A DNA stretch of 64,000 bases from NCBI GenBank assembly GCA_902597875.1, contig CACJZK010000004.1:1-64000 (forward strand), in the 5' to 3' direction. This DNA comes from an uncultured Pelagibacteraceae bacterium. Lineage in GTDB: Bacteria > Pseudomonadota > Alphaproteobacteria > Pelagibacterales > Pelagibacteraceae. Positions 39,476-47,907 of the stretch are shown here, in pieces. Made by a program: the position numbers and the translations under genes. Under the pieces are notes generated by a model that did not search any database, was not told the origin of the DNA, and saw only the letters and a program-made list of their open reading frames with translations. Within the stretch, counting starts at the first letter, position 1. Each line of letters starts with the position of its first letter.

Positions 39476-40269
39476 TGATTGGATTAATATTTGGAGATAA
39501 TGACTTTCCTAAAGAAATATTAAAAAAAATTAAAAGAAAAAAATTTAAATATCTTATTATAGATTTGAGTAAAAACAATTCTTTCAAAAAAGATCGAAAT
39601 TCTAATCGAGTATCTATAGGTCAATTTGGAAAAATCATAAATATATTAAAAGAAAATAAATGTAAAAAAGTGCTTTTCGCAGGCAAAGTAAACAAACCTA
39701 AATTTTCCAAATTAAGGCTTGATTTCACAGGTGTTTATTACATGCCTAGAATTATTAAAAGTTCTAAACTGGGTGATGCAGCTATTTTAAATGAAATAAT
39801 CAACATTTTTAAAAAAGAAAAAATTAAAACTATAAATTCATTGTTTTATAATCCTGAACTAACTTTAAAAAAAGGCAACTATACTAAAGTGAAGCCAAAT
39901 ATATTCGATAAAGCAGATATTATTAAAGCTATTTCAATATTAAGTAAATTAAATAAATATAATTATAGCCAAGGCGCAGTAGTTAGAAATAAAAGATTAA
40001 TTGCTATCGAAGGAAATGGCGGAACTCAAAAATTATTAAAAAAATTAAAAAATAAAAAATTTAAAAACAATGGAGTCTTAGTTAAATATCCTAAAAAAAA
40101 ACAAGACTTAAGAATTGATTTACCAACAGTTGGATTAAAAACTTTTAAACAGTGCAAAGCAGCGGGGTTAAAAGGTATAGTTTTAAAAAGTAAGCAAAAT
40201 GTTTTTTTAGAGAGACAAAAATGTATAAATTTTGCTAATAAAAATAAAATGTATATCTTAATTAGATGA
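39475..40269 (+). CDS. lpxI: UDP-2,3-diacylglucosamine diphosphatase LpxI
   Basis: A 264-residue DUF1009-type protein. It begins MIGLIFGDNDFPKEIL, a LpxI-like N-terminus, with VLFAGKVNKPKFS and later IAIEGNGGTQKLL and DLPTVGLKTFKQCKAAG. In alphaproteobacteria LpxI replaces LpxH for the pyrophosphate cleavage that gives lipid X. It overlaps the next gene by 4 bp. Confidence 0.92.
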   Translation: MIGLIFGDNDFPKEILKKIKRKKFKYLIIDLSKNNSFKKDRNSNRVSIGQFGKIINILKENKCKKVLFAGKVNKPKFSKLRLDFTGVYYMPRIIKSSKLGDAAILNEIINIFKKEKIKTINSLFYNPELTLKKGNYTKVKPNIFDKADIIKAISILSKLNKYNYSQGAVVRNKRLIAIEGNGGTQKLLKKLKNKKFKNNGVLVKYPKKKQDLRIDLPTVGLKTFKQCKAAGLKGIVLKSKQNVFLERQKCINFANKNKMYILIR

Positions 40270-41324
40270 AAAAATTAATTATATTCCTATTTTTATTTCA
40301 TATTTCAAATTTACAATCTTCGGAAATTAAACTTGTCAAAGTATTTGATGGTTTAAACAAGCCATGGAGTTTATCTTTTATTGATGAAAATAATATTTTG
40401 GTTACAGAAAAACCTGGAAATCTTTTGGTTATAAATTTAAAAGATAAAACAAAATCAGTTATTAAACATAATTTGTCTATATTAGAAGATGGCCAAGGTG
40501 GGCTGTTAGATGTTTTATTTCATAATGAAAATGTTTATGTTTCGTATTCTGAAAACAGAGGAAATCGATATTCTAGCACATCAGTTGCAAGAGGTGTTTT
40601 CAATAATAAGAATATAATTTTTAAAAATATTTTTAGAGCTGAACCTCCTATAAATTCTGGATATCATTTTGGTTCAAGGTTAGTTATTAAAAATGATAAA
40701 CTTTATATAACAGCTGGTGAAAGAGGTAAGGGTATGATTGCCCAAGATCCTCAAAAACATCCAGGTAGCATAATTCGAATTAATTTAGATGGCTCTATCC
40801 CAAAAGATAATCCTAAATTTAAAGATAAAAAAAATTGGTTACCTGAAATTTACCAGATAGGTGTAAGAAATCCTCAAGGCATGGCTTTATCACCATTTGA
40901 TAATAAAATTTATTTGAGCAATCATGGTGCTAAGGGAGGTGATTGGTTTGGCACAGTAAAATATGGAGAAAATTATGGTTGGAAAATATTAGGATGGGGT
41001 GGAACAAATTATAGCGGAACAAAAATAGGTCCAAAGTGGAAACCTGGATATACTAAAGCTATAAAATATTGGGTTCCATCTATAGCAGCTAGTGCGATTG
41101 CAATTTACAATGGTGAAGAATTTAAGGAATGGAATGGAGATGCATTAGTTACTGCATTAAAAGATCAGTCTTTAAGAAAAATCAGTTTTAAAGACTCTTT
41201 TGTTGTTGAACAAATAATATTTAAAGGAAATATTGGAAGGATAAGAGATATTAAAATTCATAAAACTACGGGAGAAATAAATTTAATTTCTGATAACGGT
41301 AGCATTTGGAGAATGTTTAAATGA
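40266..41324 (+). CDS. PQQ-dependent aldose/sorbosone-type sugar dehydrogenase (YliI/Asd-like), periplasmic
   Basis: A 352-residue six-bladed beta-propeller of the glucose/sorbosone dehydrogenase family. A signal peptide covers about residues 1-19. Family segments are NKPWSLSFIDENNILVTEKPG, GQGGLLDVLFH, HFGSRLVIKNDKLYITAGERG, HPGSIIRINLDGSIP, IYQIGVRNPQGMALSP and NYGWKILGWG. Relatives such as E. coli YliI oxidise soluble aldoses with PQQ. The gene lies between lpxI and lpxB with 4-bp ATGA overlaps on both sides, so it is translationally coupled to lipid A genes. PQQ synthesis genes are not in the window. The family call is good; the substrate and cofactor use are inferred. Confidence 0.87.
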   Translation: MKKLIIFLFLFHISNLQSSEIKLVKVFDGLNKPWSLSFIDENNILVTEKPGNLLVINLKDKTKSVIKHNLSILEDGQGGLLDVLFHNENVYVSYSENRGNRYSSTSVARGVFNNKNIIFKNIFRAEPPINSGYHFGSRLVIKNDKLYITAGERGKGMIAQDPQKHPGSIIRINLDGSIPKDNPKFKDKKNWLPEIYQIGVRNPQGMALSPFDNKIYLSNHGAKGGDWFGTVKYGENYGWKILGWGGTNYSGTKIGPKWKPGYTKAIKYWVPSIAASAIAIYNGEEFKEWNGDALVTALKDQSLRKISFKDSFVVEQIIFKGNIGRIRDIKIHKTTGEINLISDNGSIWRMFK

Positions 41325-42460
41325 AGAAAATCTTTATTTTAACAGGCGAACCCTCGGGCGATAAATTAGCTTCAAAAGTGATTTCTCAACTAAAAAATTC
41401 AAATCCAGATATAGAATATTTATCTATTGGAGGTGAAAATTTAAAAGCTTTAGGGATTAAATCACTTTATGATTTAAAAGAAGTTACCTACTTAGGATTT
41501 ACGAGGGTTTTGTTAAATATTTTTAAAATTAAAAACAAAATAAACGAGACAGTTGAAAAGATACTTAAATTTAAACCAGATGTTTTGTTTTCTGTAGATA
41601 GTCCTGATTTTACATTACGGGTAGCAAAAGAGGTTAAAAAAAGAGATCCGAGTATAAAAACAATTCATTTTGTAGCACCACAAGTTTGGGTTTGGAGAGA
41701 ACATAGAATTAAGCAACTTAAATCATTTTTAGATCATGTTTTATTATTGTTCCCATTTGAGAAAAAATACTTCGATAAAGAGGGTATACAATCAACATTC
41801 ATAGGTCATCCTTTGTTGGAAGAGCAGAGTAAAAGTAAAGTTGATATTACTCAAATAATTAAAGATAATAAAAAAATATTTTCTATTTATCCAGGAAGTA
41901 GATTGTCAGAAATAAATATTTTAATTCCAGTATTATTTGAATTCGTTAAAAAGATGAATGAAAAACACAAAGATTTATTTTTTATTTTTCACTCAACAGC
42001 TGAGTATGTTCAGCTAATTCAAAATCTATTACTTAAAGAAGGATTTAAAAATTGTGGTGCAATAAGTGACGAAAAGATAAAATCTAATGTTCTTCAATCA
42101 TCAATCTTCGCAGTAGCAAAATCTGGAACAATTTCTTTAGAAATTTGTAATGCGAAAGTACCTTCCATAATTATCTATAAAATGGGCTTAATTAATTTTT
42201 TTATAGTAAAAATGCTGGTTAAAGTTAAATATGCAAATATTATTAATATTGCAGCCAACGAAGAAATAATTCCTGAATTACTACAATCTAAATGTAATTC
42301 ATCCAATATATTTGAAACTGTTGATTTTCTCTTAACTGATAAGACCAGATTAGAAAATCAAGTTAAAAAAACCCAGAGAATAATTAATAATTTTAAAACA
42401 GAAAGATCTTCTCAAATTGCTAGTTCAGTTTTAGTTCACTATTTAGAAAACTCGCAATAG
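41321..42460 (+). CDS. lpxB: Lipid-A-disaccharide synthase
   Basis: A 379-residue GT19 glycosyltransferase joining lipid X to UDP-diacylglucosamine. Motifs are the N-terminal TGEPSGDKLASKVI, SIGGENLKALG, SVDSPDFTLRVAKEVK, FVAPQVWVWREHRIK, LLLFPFEKKYF and YPGSRLSEI. Its last 41 bases overlap the 3' end of the convergent ATP-grasp gene. Length is normal. Confidence 0.96.
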   Translation: MKKIFILTGEPSGDKLASKVISQLKNSNPDIEYLSIGGENLKALGIKSLYDLKEVTYLGFTRVLLNIFKIKNKINETVEKILKFKPDVLFSVDSPDFTLRVAKEVKKRDPSIKTIHFVAPQVWVWREHRIKQLKSFLDHVLLLFPFEKKYFDKEGIQSTFIGHPLLEEQSKSKVDITQIIKDNKKIFSIYPGSRLSEINILIPVLFEFVKKMNEKHKDLFFIFHSTAEYVQLIQNLLLKEGFKNCGAISDEKIKSNVLQSSIFAVAKSGTISLEICNAKVPSIIIYKMGLINFFIVKMLVKVKYANIINIAANEEIIPELLQSKCNSSNIFETVDFLLTDKTRLENQVKKTQRIINNFKTERSSQIASSVLVHYLENSQ

Positions 42461-43343
42461 AATCCATACCTTTAATATTACTTTTTTCTTCAGCGATAGA
42501 ATTATAATTTGTGTTAGTATTGATATCATAGGTAAAGTGTAACCCTTCTTTATCGACTATATATTCTATCCCAGCTATTTCGATATTATTTTCAAATAGT
42601 AATTTCTCATACTTTTGTATTTCTGGGTTACGATAATTCTTTATAATCATAAATTTATTACCATCGGAATTAGCAGGACAAAAATTTTCTTCAACATTAC
42701 ATGGATCCGCTGGACATAACTGAAAACCCTCCGAGGTATCTACTTGAACAGCATATAAAAATTTACCTTTTACAAATTCAACTCTCGTGATTATTTGCTT
42801 TTCAGAAGCAATATATTCTTGAAGTAAAGTGATTTTATCAATGGATTCTTCAAAATCTTTTCCATAAACATATTTTTTAAGATCTCGAGTATTTTCAAAA
42901 TATTTTACACCAAGACCTCTGCCACCTCTATTATGTTTTGTAATAAAAGGTTTATCAAAATTTTTTGATTTTTCAATAAGCTCTTCTTTATTTTCAGCAG
43001 AAAATGTTTTAGGGAATCTTATTTTAAATTTTTTAAGTTCTTGGTATTGTTTTAATTTACTTATTTCAAGTTCTAAAGCTCTTGAATTATTTATTATTCT
43101 TTTATTATTTTTTTCAAGCCATTCTAAAACCTCTTTAGTTTTTTCAGGCGCATATCTGTGACCTCGAGAATGTGAACTAGCGCTCATACGATTATAAAAT
43201 ATACCATCTGGACTTTTTTCTTTGAGATCAAAATTTTCTCTGTCCATATGCCATTCTGTGAATGGAGCACCTATCTTAATAAAACTTTTTCGTAATGGCT
43301 CAACCCATTCATCATTTTCATGTATCACATAGATTTTTTTCAT
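42420..43343 (-). CDS. ATP-grasp ligase of unknown substrate (RimK/glutamate-ligase-like)
   Basis: A 307-residue protein with an ATP-grasp fold. Evidence is FITKHNRGGRGLGVKYFEN (the glycine-rich ATP loop), LLQEYIASEKQIITRVEFV, and the C-terminal IAGIEYIVDKEGLHFTYDIN followed by TNTNYN, which matches the metal-binding D/E-x-N pattern. The central PADPCNVEENFCPA stretch is cysteine-containing. The N-terminal pre-ATP domain begins MKKIYVIHENDEWVEPL. Such enzymes join a carboxylate to an amine or thiol. The 3' end overlaps lpxB by 41 bp on the opposite strand. It is 57 bp downstream of gltX in the same direction. The specific reaction cannot be told. Confidence 0.75.
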   Translation of the reverse strand: MKKIYVIHENDEWVEPLRKSFIKIGAPFTEWHMDRENFDLKEKSPDGIFYNRMSASSHSRGHRYAPEKTKEVLEWLEKNNKRIINNSRALELEISKLKQYQELKKFKIRFPKTFSAENKEELIEKSKNFDKPFITKHNRGGRGLGVKYFENTRDLKKYVYGKDFEESIDKITLLQEYIASEKQIITRVEFVKGKFLYAVQVDTSEGFQLCPADPCNVEENFCPANSDGNKFMIIKNYRNPEIQKYEKLLFENNIEIAGIEYIVDKEGLHFTYDINTNTNYNSIAEEKSNIKGMDSIASFLNSELKLN

Positions 43344-43400
43344 GATGTTTTATAAATTTATTGAGTTAAATTTCAATAAACTTAAAGGACGCAGATTAAA

Positions 43401-44789
43401 TTAAATATTTTTAAGTCTTTTAATAATTTCTTCTTTATCTAATGAGAGAAGAATATCGTAAACGGCTGGACCAAATTTAGAACCAGTGAGAACAATTCTC
43501 AACGGTTGCCCAACACCTTTAAAATTTGTTTTATGAGCTTGTATCAATTTATTGATTATTTTTTCTAAACTACTCTTATCTATTTTTTTAATTTTCTTAA
43601 AAGCATCAAGAAAGTCCTTTAATATATCCTTAGAAGACTGATTGATTAGACTTTTATCCTCTGCTGGTATCTCAATTTTATCATCAAGAATATATTGGGC
43701 ATTCTGATAAATATCTTCAAGAGTTTTAGCTTTATTTTTTAAAAAATTTATTGATTTTAAAATTACGCTAGATTTAGAAGATTTGAGTGGTTTGTTGAAT
43801 TTTTCACAATAAATTTCTAACAATTCAAATAATTTTTTTTCTTCTACGTGCTTAATATAATGCTCATTAATGGAGAGAATTCTGCTCATATCAAGTTTAG
43901 ATGGAGATTTACCAACTCCTTTTAGATCAAAAAGATTAATGCTTTCTTCTAGGGAGAAAATTTCTTTATCTTTGTGAGCCCAACCCAACCTCAATAAATA
44001 ATTTCTAAGAGCATCTGACAAAATTCCTATTTTAATATAATCGTCAATTGTAGAAGCCTTATCTCTTTTAGAAAGTTTTTTTCCCGTTTCACTGTGAATT
44101 AAGGGTATGTGAGCAAATTCAGGCACAGCCCAATTCAAAGCACTGTATATTTGTTTTTGTTTGAAGGTATTAATCTTGTGATCATCACCTCTAATAACAT
44201 GAGTTATTCCCATTTCATGATCATCAACTGTAGCACAAAGTTGGTAAGTAGGAGTGTTATCTTGTCTTAAAATTATAAAGTCTTCAATAGTTAGATTGGA
44301 AAGACTCATTTCACCTTGAACTAAATCTTTAATTGAGGACATTCCAGAAATTTTACTTTTAAATCTAACAACTGGTTTAACATTCTCTGGAATTTTAAGG
44401 TCCTTGGCATCTCTCCATTTTCTATTGTAAACATAAGGTATCCCTTGTTTTTTACATTTTTCTTTTTGTTCATTAATTTCATCTTCTGAACAGTAGCAAT
44501 AGTACGCGAATCCTTTCTTTATCAACTCATCAGCTATTTCTTTATGTTTTTTAATATTTTTAGATTGTATATATTCTTTGCCATCGTGTTTTATACCCAA
44601 CCAATTTAATGAGGAAATAATTTGTTTTCTAAATTCGTCTTTCGATCTTTCTTTATCGGTATCTTCTATTCTTAAATAAAATTTCCCTTTGTTTTTTTTA
44701 GCTAATAGCCAATTAAATAGCGCAGTTCTTACACCACCGATATGAAGAGGTCCCGTAGGTGAGGGAGCAAACCTACAAATAAAAGTCAT
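43401..44789 (-). CDS. gltX: Glutamyl-tRNA synthetase
   Basis: A 462-residue class I aminoacyl-tRNA synthetase. The HIGH-type motif is PTGPLHIGGVRTALFNW, RIEDTDKERS follows, and the KMSKS-type motif is KKLSKRDKAS. A cysteine cluster YCYCSEDEINEQKEKC fits the zinc-binding region. The C-terminal anticodon-binding helical domain ends GQPLRIVLTGSKFGPAVYDIL. Whether it is discriminating or also charges tRNA-Gln cannot be told here. Confidence 0.96.
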   Translation of the reverse strand: MTFICRFAPSPTGPLHIGGVRTALFNWLLAKKNKGKFYLRIEDTDKERSKDEFRKQIISSLNWLGIKHDGKEYIQSKNIKKHKEIADELIKKGFAYYCYCSEDEINEQKEKCKKQGIPYVYNRKWRDAKDLKIPENVKPVVRFKSKISGMSSIKDLVQGEMSLSNLTIEDFIILRQDNTPTYQLCATVDDHEMGITHVIRGDDHKINTFKQKQIYSALNWAVPEFAHIPLIHSETGKKLSKRDKASTIDDYIKIGILSDALRNYLLRLGWAHKDKEIFSLEESINLFDLKGVGKSPSKLDMSRILSINEHYIKHVEEKKLFELLEIYCEKFNKPLKSSKSSVILKSINFLKNKAKTLEDIYQNAQYILDDKIEIPAEDKSLINQSSKDILKDFLDAFKKIKKIDKSSLEKIINKLIQAHKTNFKGVGQPLRIVLTGSKFGPAVYDILLSLDKEEIIKRLKNI

Positions 44790-44808
44790 TTAAATTAATT
44801 AGACTATT

Positions 44809-45483
44809 TTAATGAAAGTTTCTATACAAAGAGACCAGTTTTCCCTGGATTTTTATTCTACTGGCAGCATAGATTTTTGTATCGTAATTTTTGTTTGCAC
44901 TTTCTAAAGCAATAGTATTACCTTTTTTTCTTATTCTTTTTAAAGTAGCTTCTTGATCGTCAATTAATACAACAGCTATTTGCCCGTTGTCCGCGTTAGA
45001 GGCTTTTTTAATGATGACTGTGTCTCCGTCATTAATACCAGCCTCAATCATTGAGTCACCTTTGATTTTTAAACCAAAATGCTCTCCATTATTTTGTAAG
45101 TCTTCTGGTAGGGCAACTTTATCAACCTCTTGTTGTATAGCTTCAATTGGAGTCCCTGCAGCTATACTACCTAAGACTGAAACTTGGCTTGAAGATTTTT
45201 TACTTCTGTCTAAGCCACCTTTTATAACACTCGGTGTAAATGAGTTGAAAATGTCGTTAGCACTTGCATTTTCAGGTAATTTAACAACTTCGAGAGCTCT
45301 AGCTTTATGAGCTAGTCTTTTGACAAATCCTCTTTCCTCCAGTGCAGAAATTAATCTATGAATACCTGATTTCGACTTAAGGTTGAGGGAATTTTTCATT
45401 TCCTCGTAAGAAGGAGAAATTCCTGACGATCTAATCTTCTTATTTATATAAATTAATAAGTTTTTTTGTTTTTTTGTAAGCAT
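44809..45483 (-). CDS. lexA: LexA repressor
   Basis: A 224-residue SOS repressor. The N-terminal winged helix-turn-helix is at about residues 1-65. The autocleavage site is A109-G110 (GSIAAGTP), and the catalytic dyad is S144 (KGDSMIEAG) and K182 (ATLKRI). I chose ATG 45483 rather than ATG 45501 because GAGG lies 8 bases upstream and the shorter form starts MLTKKQ like relatives. A GTTC-N7-GTTC box lies just upstream, implying autoregulation. It sits between trpC and gltX, 69 bp from trpC. Confidence 0.95.
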   Translation of the reverse strand: MLTKKQKNLLIYINKKIRSSGISPSYEEMKNSLNLKSKSGIHRLISALEERGFVKRLAHKARALEVVKLPENASANDIFNSFTPSVIKGGLDRSKKSSSQVSVLGSIAAGTPIEAIQQEVDKVALPEDLQNNGEHFGLKIKGDSMIEAGINDGDTVIIKKASNADNGQIAVVLIDDQEATLKRIRKKGNTIALESANKNYDTKIYAASRIKIQGKLVSLYRNFH

Positions 45484-45505
45484 AGAACAAACCTCGTACA
45501 TTTCT

Positions 45506-45520
45506 GTTCTACAAAAGTTC
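45506..45520 (-). promoter_or_regulatory. SOS box (LexA operator) upstream of lexA
   Basis: GTTC-TACAAAA-GTTC on the plus strand is an exact match to the alphaproteobacterial LexA operator GTTC-N7-GTTC. It starts 23 bp upstream of the lexA start codon and lies next to a TATTAT -10-like sequence (45525-45530, minus strand), so it would cover the transcription start. Confidence 0.8.
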
Positions 45521-45552
45521 TACTATAATATCAATGCTAAATTAGCCTTAAA

Positions 45553-46347
45553 TTACGGCTTTATTTGAAGTATTTTTGATAAAAGAGTGGAGTTTTTATC
45601 AAGATCTTTAAGTAGTGATTCACCGATTAGAAAATTATTTATTCCAGTTTTTTTTACTATTTGCTCTACCTCTTTTTCTGATTTAATTCCACTTTCACAT
45701 AGCAAAGGCCCTGGATGGTTGGATAACACTTTATGTAAATCATAAGTTTTTTGAATATCTGTTTTAAGTGTTTTTAGATTTCTATTATTAATGCCAATAA
45801 TTGCGTTTTTAAAATTAAGTGCATTTTTTGCCTCTTCATTAGTATGTACCTCAACTATAGTGCTCATATTTAAATTCTCTGCGGTATCGTAAATTTCTTT
45901 AGCAATTTTTTCGTTTACGGCAGATAAAATAATTAAAATAGCATCAGCACCAAAACTTTTAGCTAAATATACTTGGTAAGGTTCTATTAAAAAATCTTTA
46001 CATAAAATAGGTAATTTTATTTCTTTTTTAATTTCGCAAATATCATCTAATTTACCTTTGAAATAGTTCTCTTCAGTCAAAACAGAAAGACAATCTGCTC
46101 CAGAATCATAGTATTGTTTAGCAATAACTTTTGGATCAAAATTTTCAACAATAGTACCAGCAGATGGACTCGCTTTTTTTATCTCTGCAACTACCGAAAT
46201 TTTTTTCTGATTAAGCTTATCTTTAAAATTAAAATATTTATTATAATCAGAAATTTTATTTTTTAGGTCTAAAATTGAAAAAGAATTTTTATATTTTTTA
46301 ATGCTATCTTTTTTATCAGAAATTATTTTTTCTAAAATATTGTTCAT
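45553..46347 (-). CDS. trpC: Indole-3-glycerol phosphate synthase
   Basis: A 264-residue TIM-barrel enzyme of tryptophan synthesis. Motifs are VVAEIKKASPSAGTI with a catalytic lysine, ADCLSVLTEENYFKG, ILCKDFLIEPYQVYLAKSFGADAILII, GINNRNLKTL and ESGI. It is monofunctional (not fused to TrpF). It overlaps trpD by 4 bp. Confidence 0.96.
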   Translation of the reverse strand: MNNILEKIISDKKDSIKKYKNSFSILDLKNKISDYNKYFNFKDKLNQKKISVVAEIKKASPSAGTIVENFDPKVIAKQYYDSGADCLSVLTEENYFKGKLDDICEIKKEIKLPILCKDFLIEPYQVYLAKSFGADAILIILSAVNEKIAKEIYDTAENLNMSTIVEVHTNEEAKNALNFKNAIIGINNRNLKTLKTDIQKTYDLHKVLSNHPGPLLCESGIKSEKEVEQIVKKTGINNFLIGESLLKDLDKNSTLLSKILQIKP

Positions 46348-47336
46348 TTAATTAGTTTAGAAAGATGATTAATAACCTTTCCCGATAGAATGTGTCTTCT
46401 CAGGTATTCATAACCTTCTTTAAAATTTTTTGATTTATCGGCAACTAAAAGACCTGCCGCAGCATTTAAACAAACTGCAATAGAAAAATCGTTATCCCTT
46501 CCTTTAAATATTTCTTTAATCTGTTCAGCGTTATATTCTGGTCCTTTTCCAATTAAATTTTCAAAATTATCTGCTTTTATGTTTAAATCTTTAGGGTTTA
46601 AAATATATTCTTTAATATTTTTGTTTTCCAATTCAACTACTTTCGTATTAGCATAGGGTGAAATTTCATCTAAACCATCTTCGCTGTTTACTATTATTGC
46701 TTTATTTAAATTCAAATTTTTTAGTGCTTCACCAAAAATCTTAAGTAAATCTTTATTAAAGACACCAACTACTTGCCTTTTAACTTTAGCCGGACTACTT
46801 AATGGACCAATCAAATTAAATATTGTTCTTTTGCCGATTTTTTTTCTAACAGGCCCAACATATTTCATGGCTGAATGATAGCCCGGAGCAAACATAAAAC
46901 CAAAATTGTTTTTGTCTATACTTGCTTCTACTTCTCTAGGCCCAAGATTAATATCTATATTTAATTTATCTAGTACATCAGCTGACCCACACTTTGATGA
47001 TACAGATTTATTTCCATGTTTTGCTACTTTAATGTTAAAGCTTGATAACAAAAGAGCTGCGGCAGTTGAAATATTTAAAGTATTCTTTCCATCACCCCCA
47101 GTCCCGCATGTGTCTATTGTATCTTCGGGCACATCTACGTTATTTGCTTTGTTTCTCAAAACATACACTCCTCCAGCGATTTCCTCAGGTGTTTCTCCTT
47201 TTGTAGATGAATAAATTAAAAAATCATGAATTAGTTCTTCTTTAACTTTTCCTGACATAATATTTTCAAAAGCAGACTTGCTTTCTTCAAAACTTAAGCT
47301 CTCTTTATTTTTTAGTTTATTAATAATTTTGTCCAT
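46344..47336 (-). CDS. trpD: Anthranilate phosphoribosyltransferase
   Basis: A 330-residue enzyme transferring phosphoribose to anthranilate. The diagnostic motifs DTCGTGGDGKNTLNIST, AKHGNKSVSSKCGSADVL and FMFAPGYHSAMKYVGPVRK are complete. It is separate from TrpG. One base lies between it and the trpG stop. Confidence 0.97.
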   Translation of the reverse strand: MDKIINKLKNKESLSFEESKSAFENIMSGKVKEELIHDFLIYSSTKGETPEEIAGGVYVLRNKANNVDVPEDTIDTCGTGGDGKNTLNISTAAALLLSSFNIKVAKHGNKSVSSKCGSADVLDKLNIDINLGPREVEASIDKNNFGFMFAPGYHSAMKYVGPVRKKIGKRTIFNLIGPLSSPAKVKRQVVGVFNKDLLKIFGEALKNLNLNKAIIVNSEDGLDEISPYANTKVVELENKNIKEYILNPKDLNIKADNFENLIGKGPEYNAEQIKEIFKGRDNDFSIAVCLNAAAGLLVADKSKNFKEGYEYLRRHILSGKVINHLSKLIK

Positions 47337-47337
47337 T

Positions 47338-47907
47338 TTATTTATATTTTAGAAAGTTATTTATTAATTTCAGTCCTACCTTAGTGTTAATACTTTCAGG
47401 ATGAAATTGTACTCCGTGAATATTATATTTTTTATGCATTATCCCCATAATAGTTTTATTCTTTGTTTCCGCGGTGATAATAAGAGATTTTGGCAATTTT
47501 TTCCTATCAATTACTAAACTATGGTATCTAGTTGCCAAAAAATTGTTCTTAAAATTTTTAAATATACCCAATTTTTTATGATTAATTTTACTCATTTTAC
47601 CGTGCATTAGATTCCTTGCTCTAATAATTTTTGCCCCAAAAACCTGACCAATGATTTGATGGCCTAAACATACACCAAGGATTGGAATTTTTTTATGAAG
47701 ATTCTTAACAATCTTCAAACAGTTTCCTGTTTGATTTGGATTTCCTGGTCCTGGAGATATTACAATTTTTTTATACTTATTTCTTTTTATTTTATTTGAG
47801 TCTATTTTATCGTTTCTAAATACATCGACATTACATCCTAAATGAGAAAGATAGTGATATAAGTTGTATGTAAAACTATCGTAATTATCTATTAGCAAAA
47901 CTTTCAT
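47338..47907 (-). CDS. trpG: Anthranilate synthase component II (glutamine amidotransferase)
   Basis: A 189-residue class I amidotransferase. The catalytic cysteine is in ILGVCLGHQIIG, the other triad residues in VQFHPES, and the oxyanion segment is SPGPGNP. It supplies ammonia to TrpE. It could also serve p-aminobenzoate synthase, as TrpG/PabA often do. It directly follows trpE. Confidence 0.96.
   Translation of the reverse strand: MKVLLIDNYDSFTYNLYHYLSHLGCNVDVFRNDKIDSNKIKRNKYKKIVISPGPGNPNQTGNCLKIVKNLHKKIPILGVCLGHQIIGQVFGAKIIRARNLMHGKMSKINHKKLGIFKNFKNNFLATRYHSLVIDRKKLPKSLIITAETKNKTIMGIMHKKYNIHGVQFHPESINTKVGLKLINNFLKYK

Noticed and set aside
44987-45310. A 107-residue plus-strand frame inside lexA
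   Set aside because: It is antisense to the LexA catalytic domain, with no ribosome-binding site or recognisable motif.
46906-47214. A 102-residue plus-strand frame inside trpD
   Set aside because: It is the complement of conserved TrpD active-site motifs; a shadow frame.
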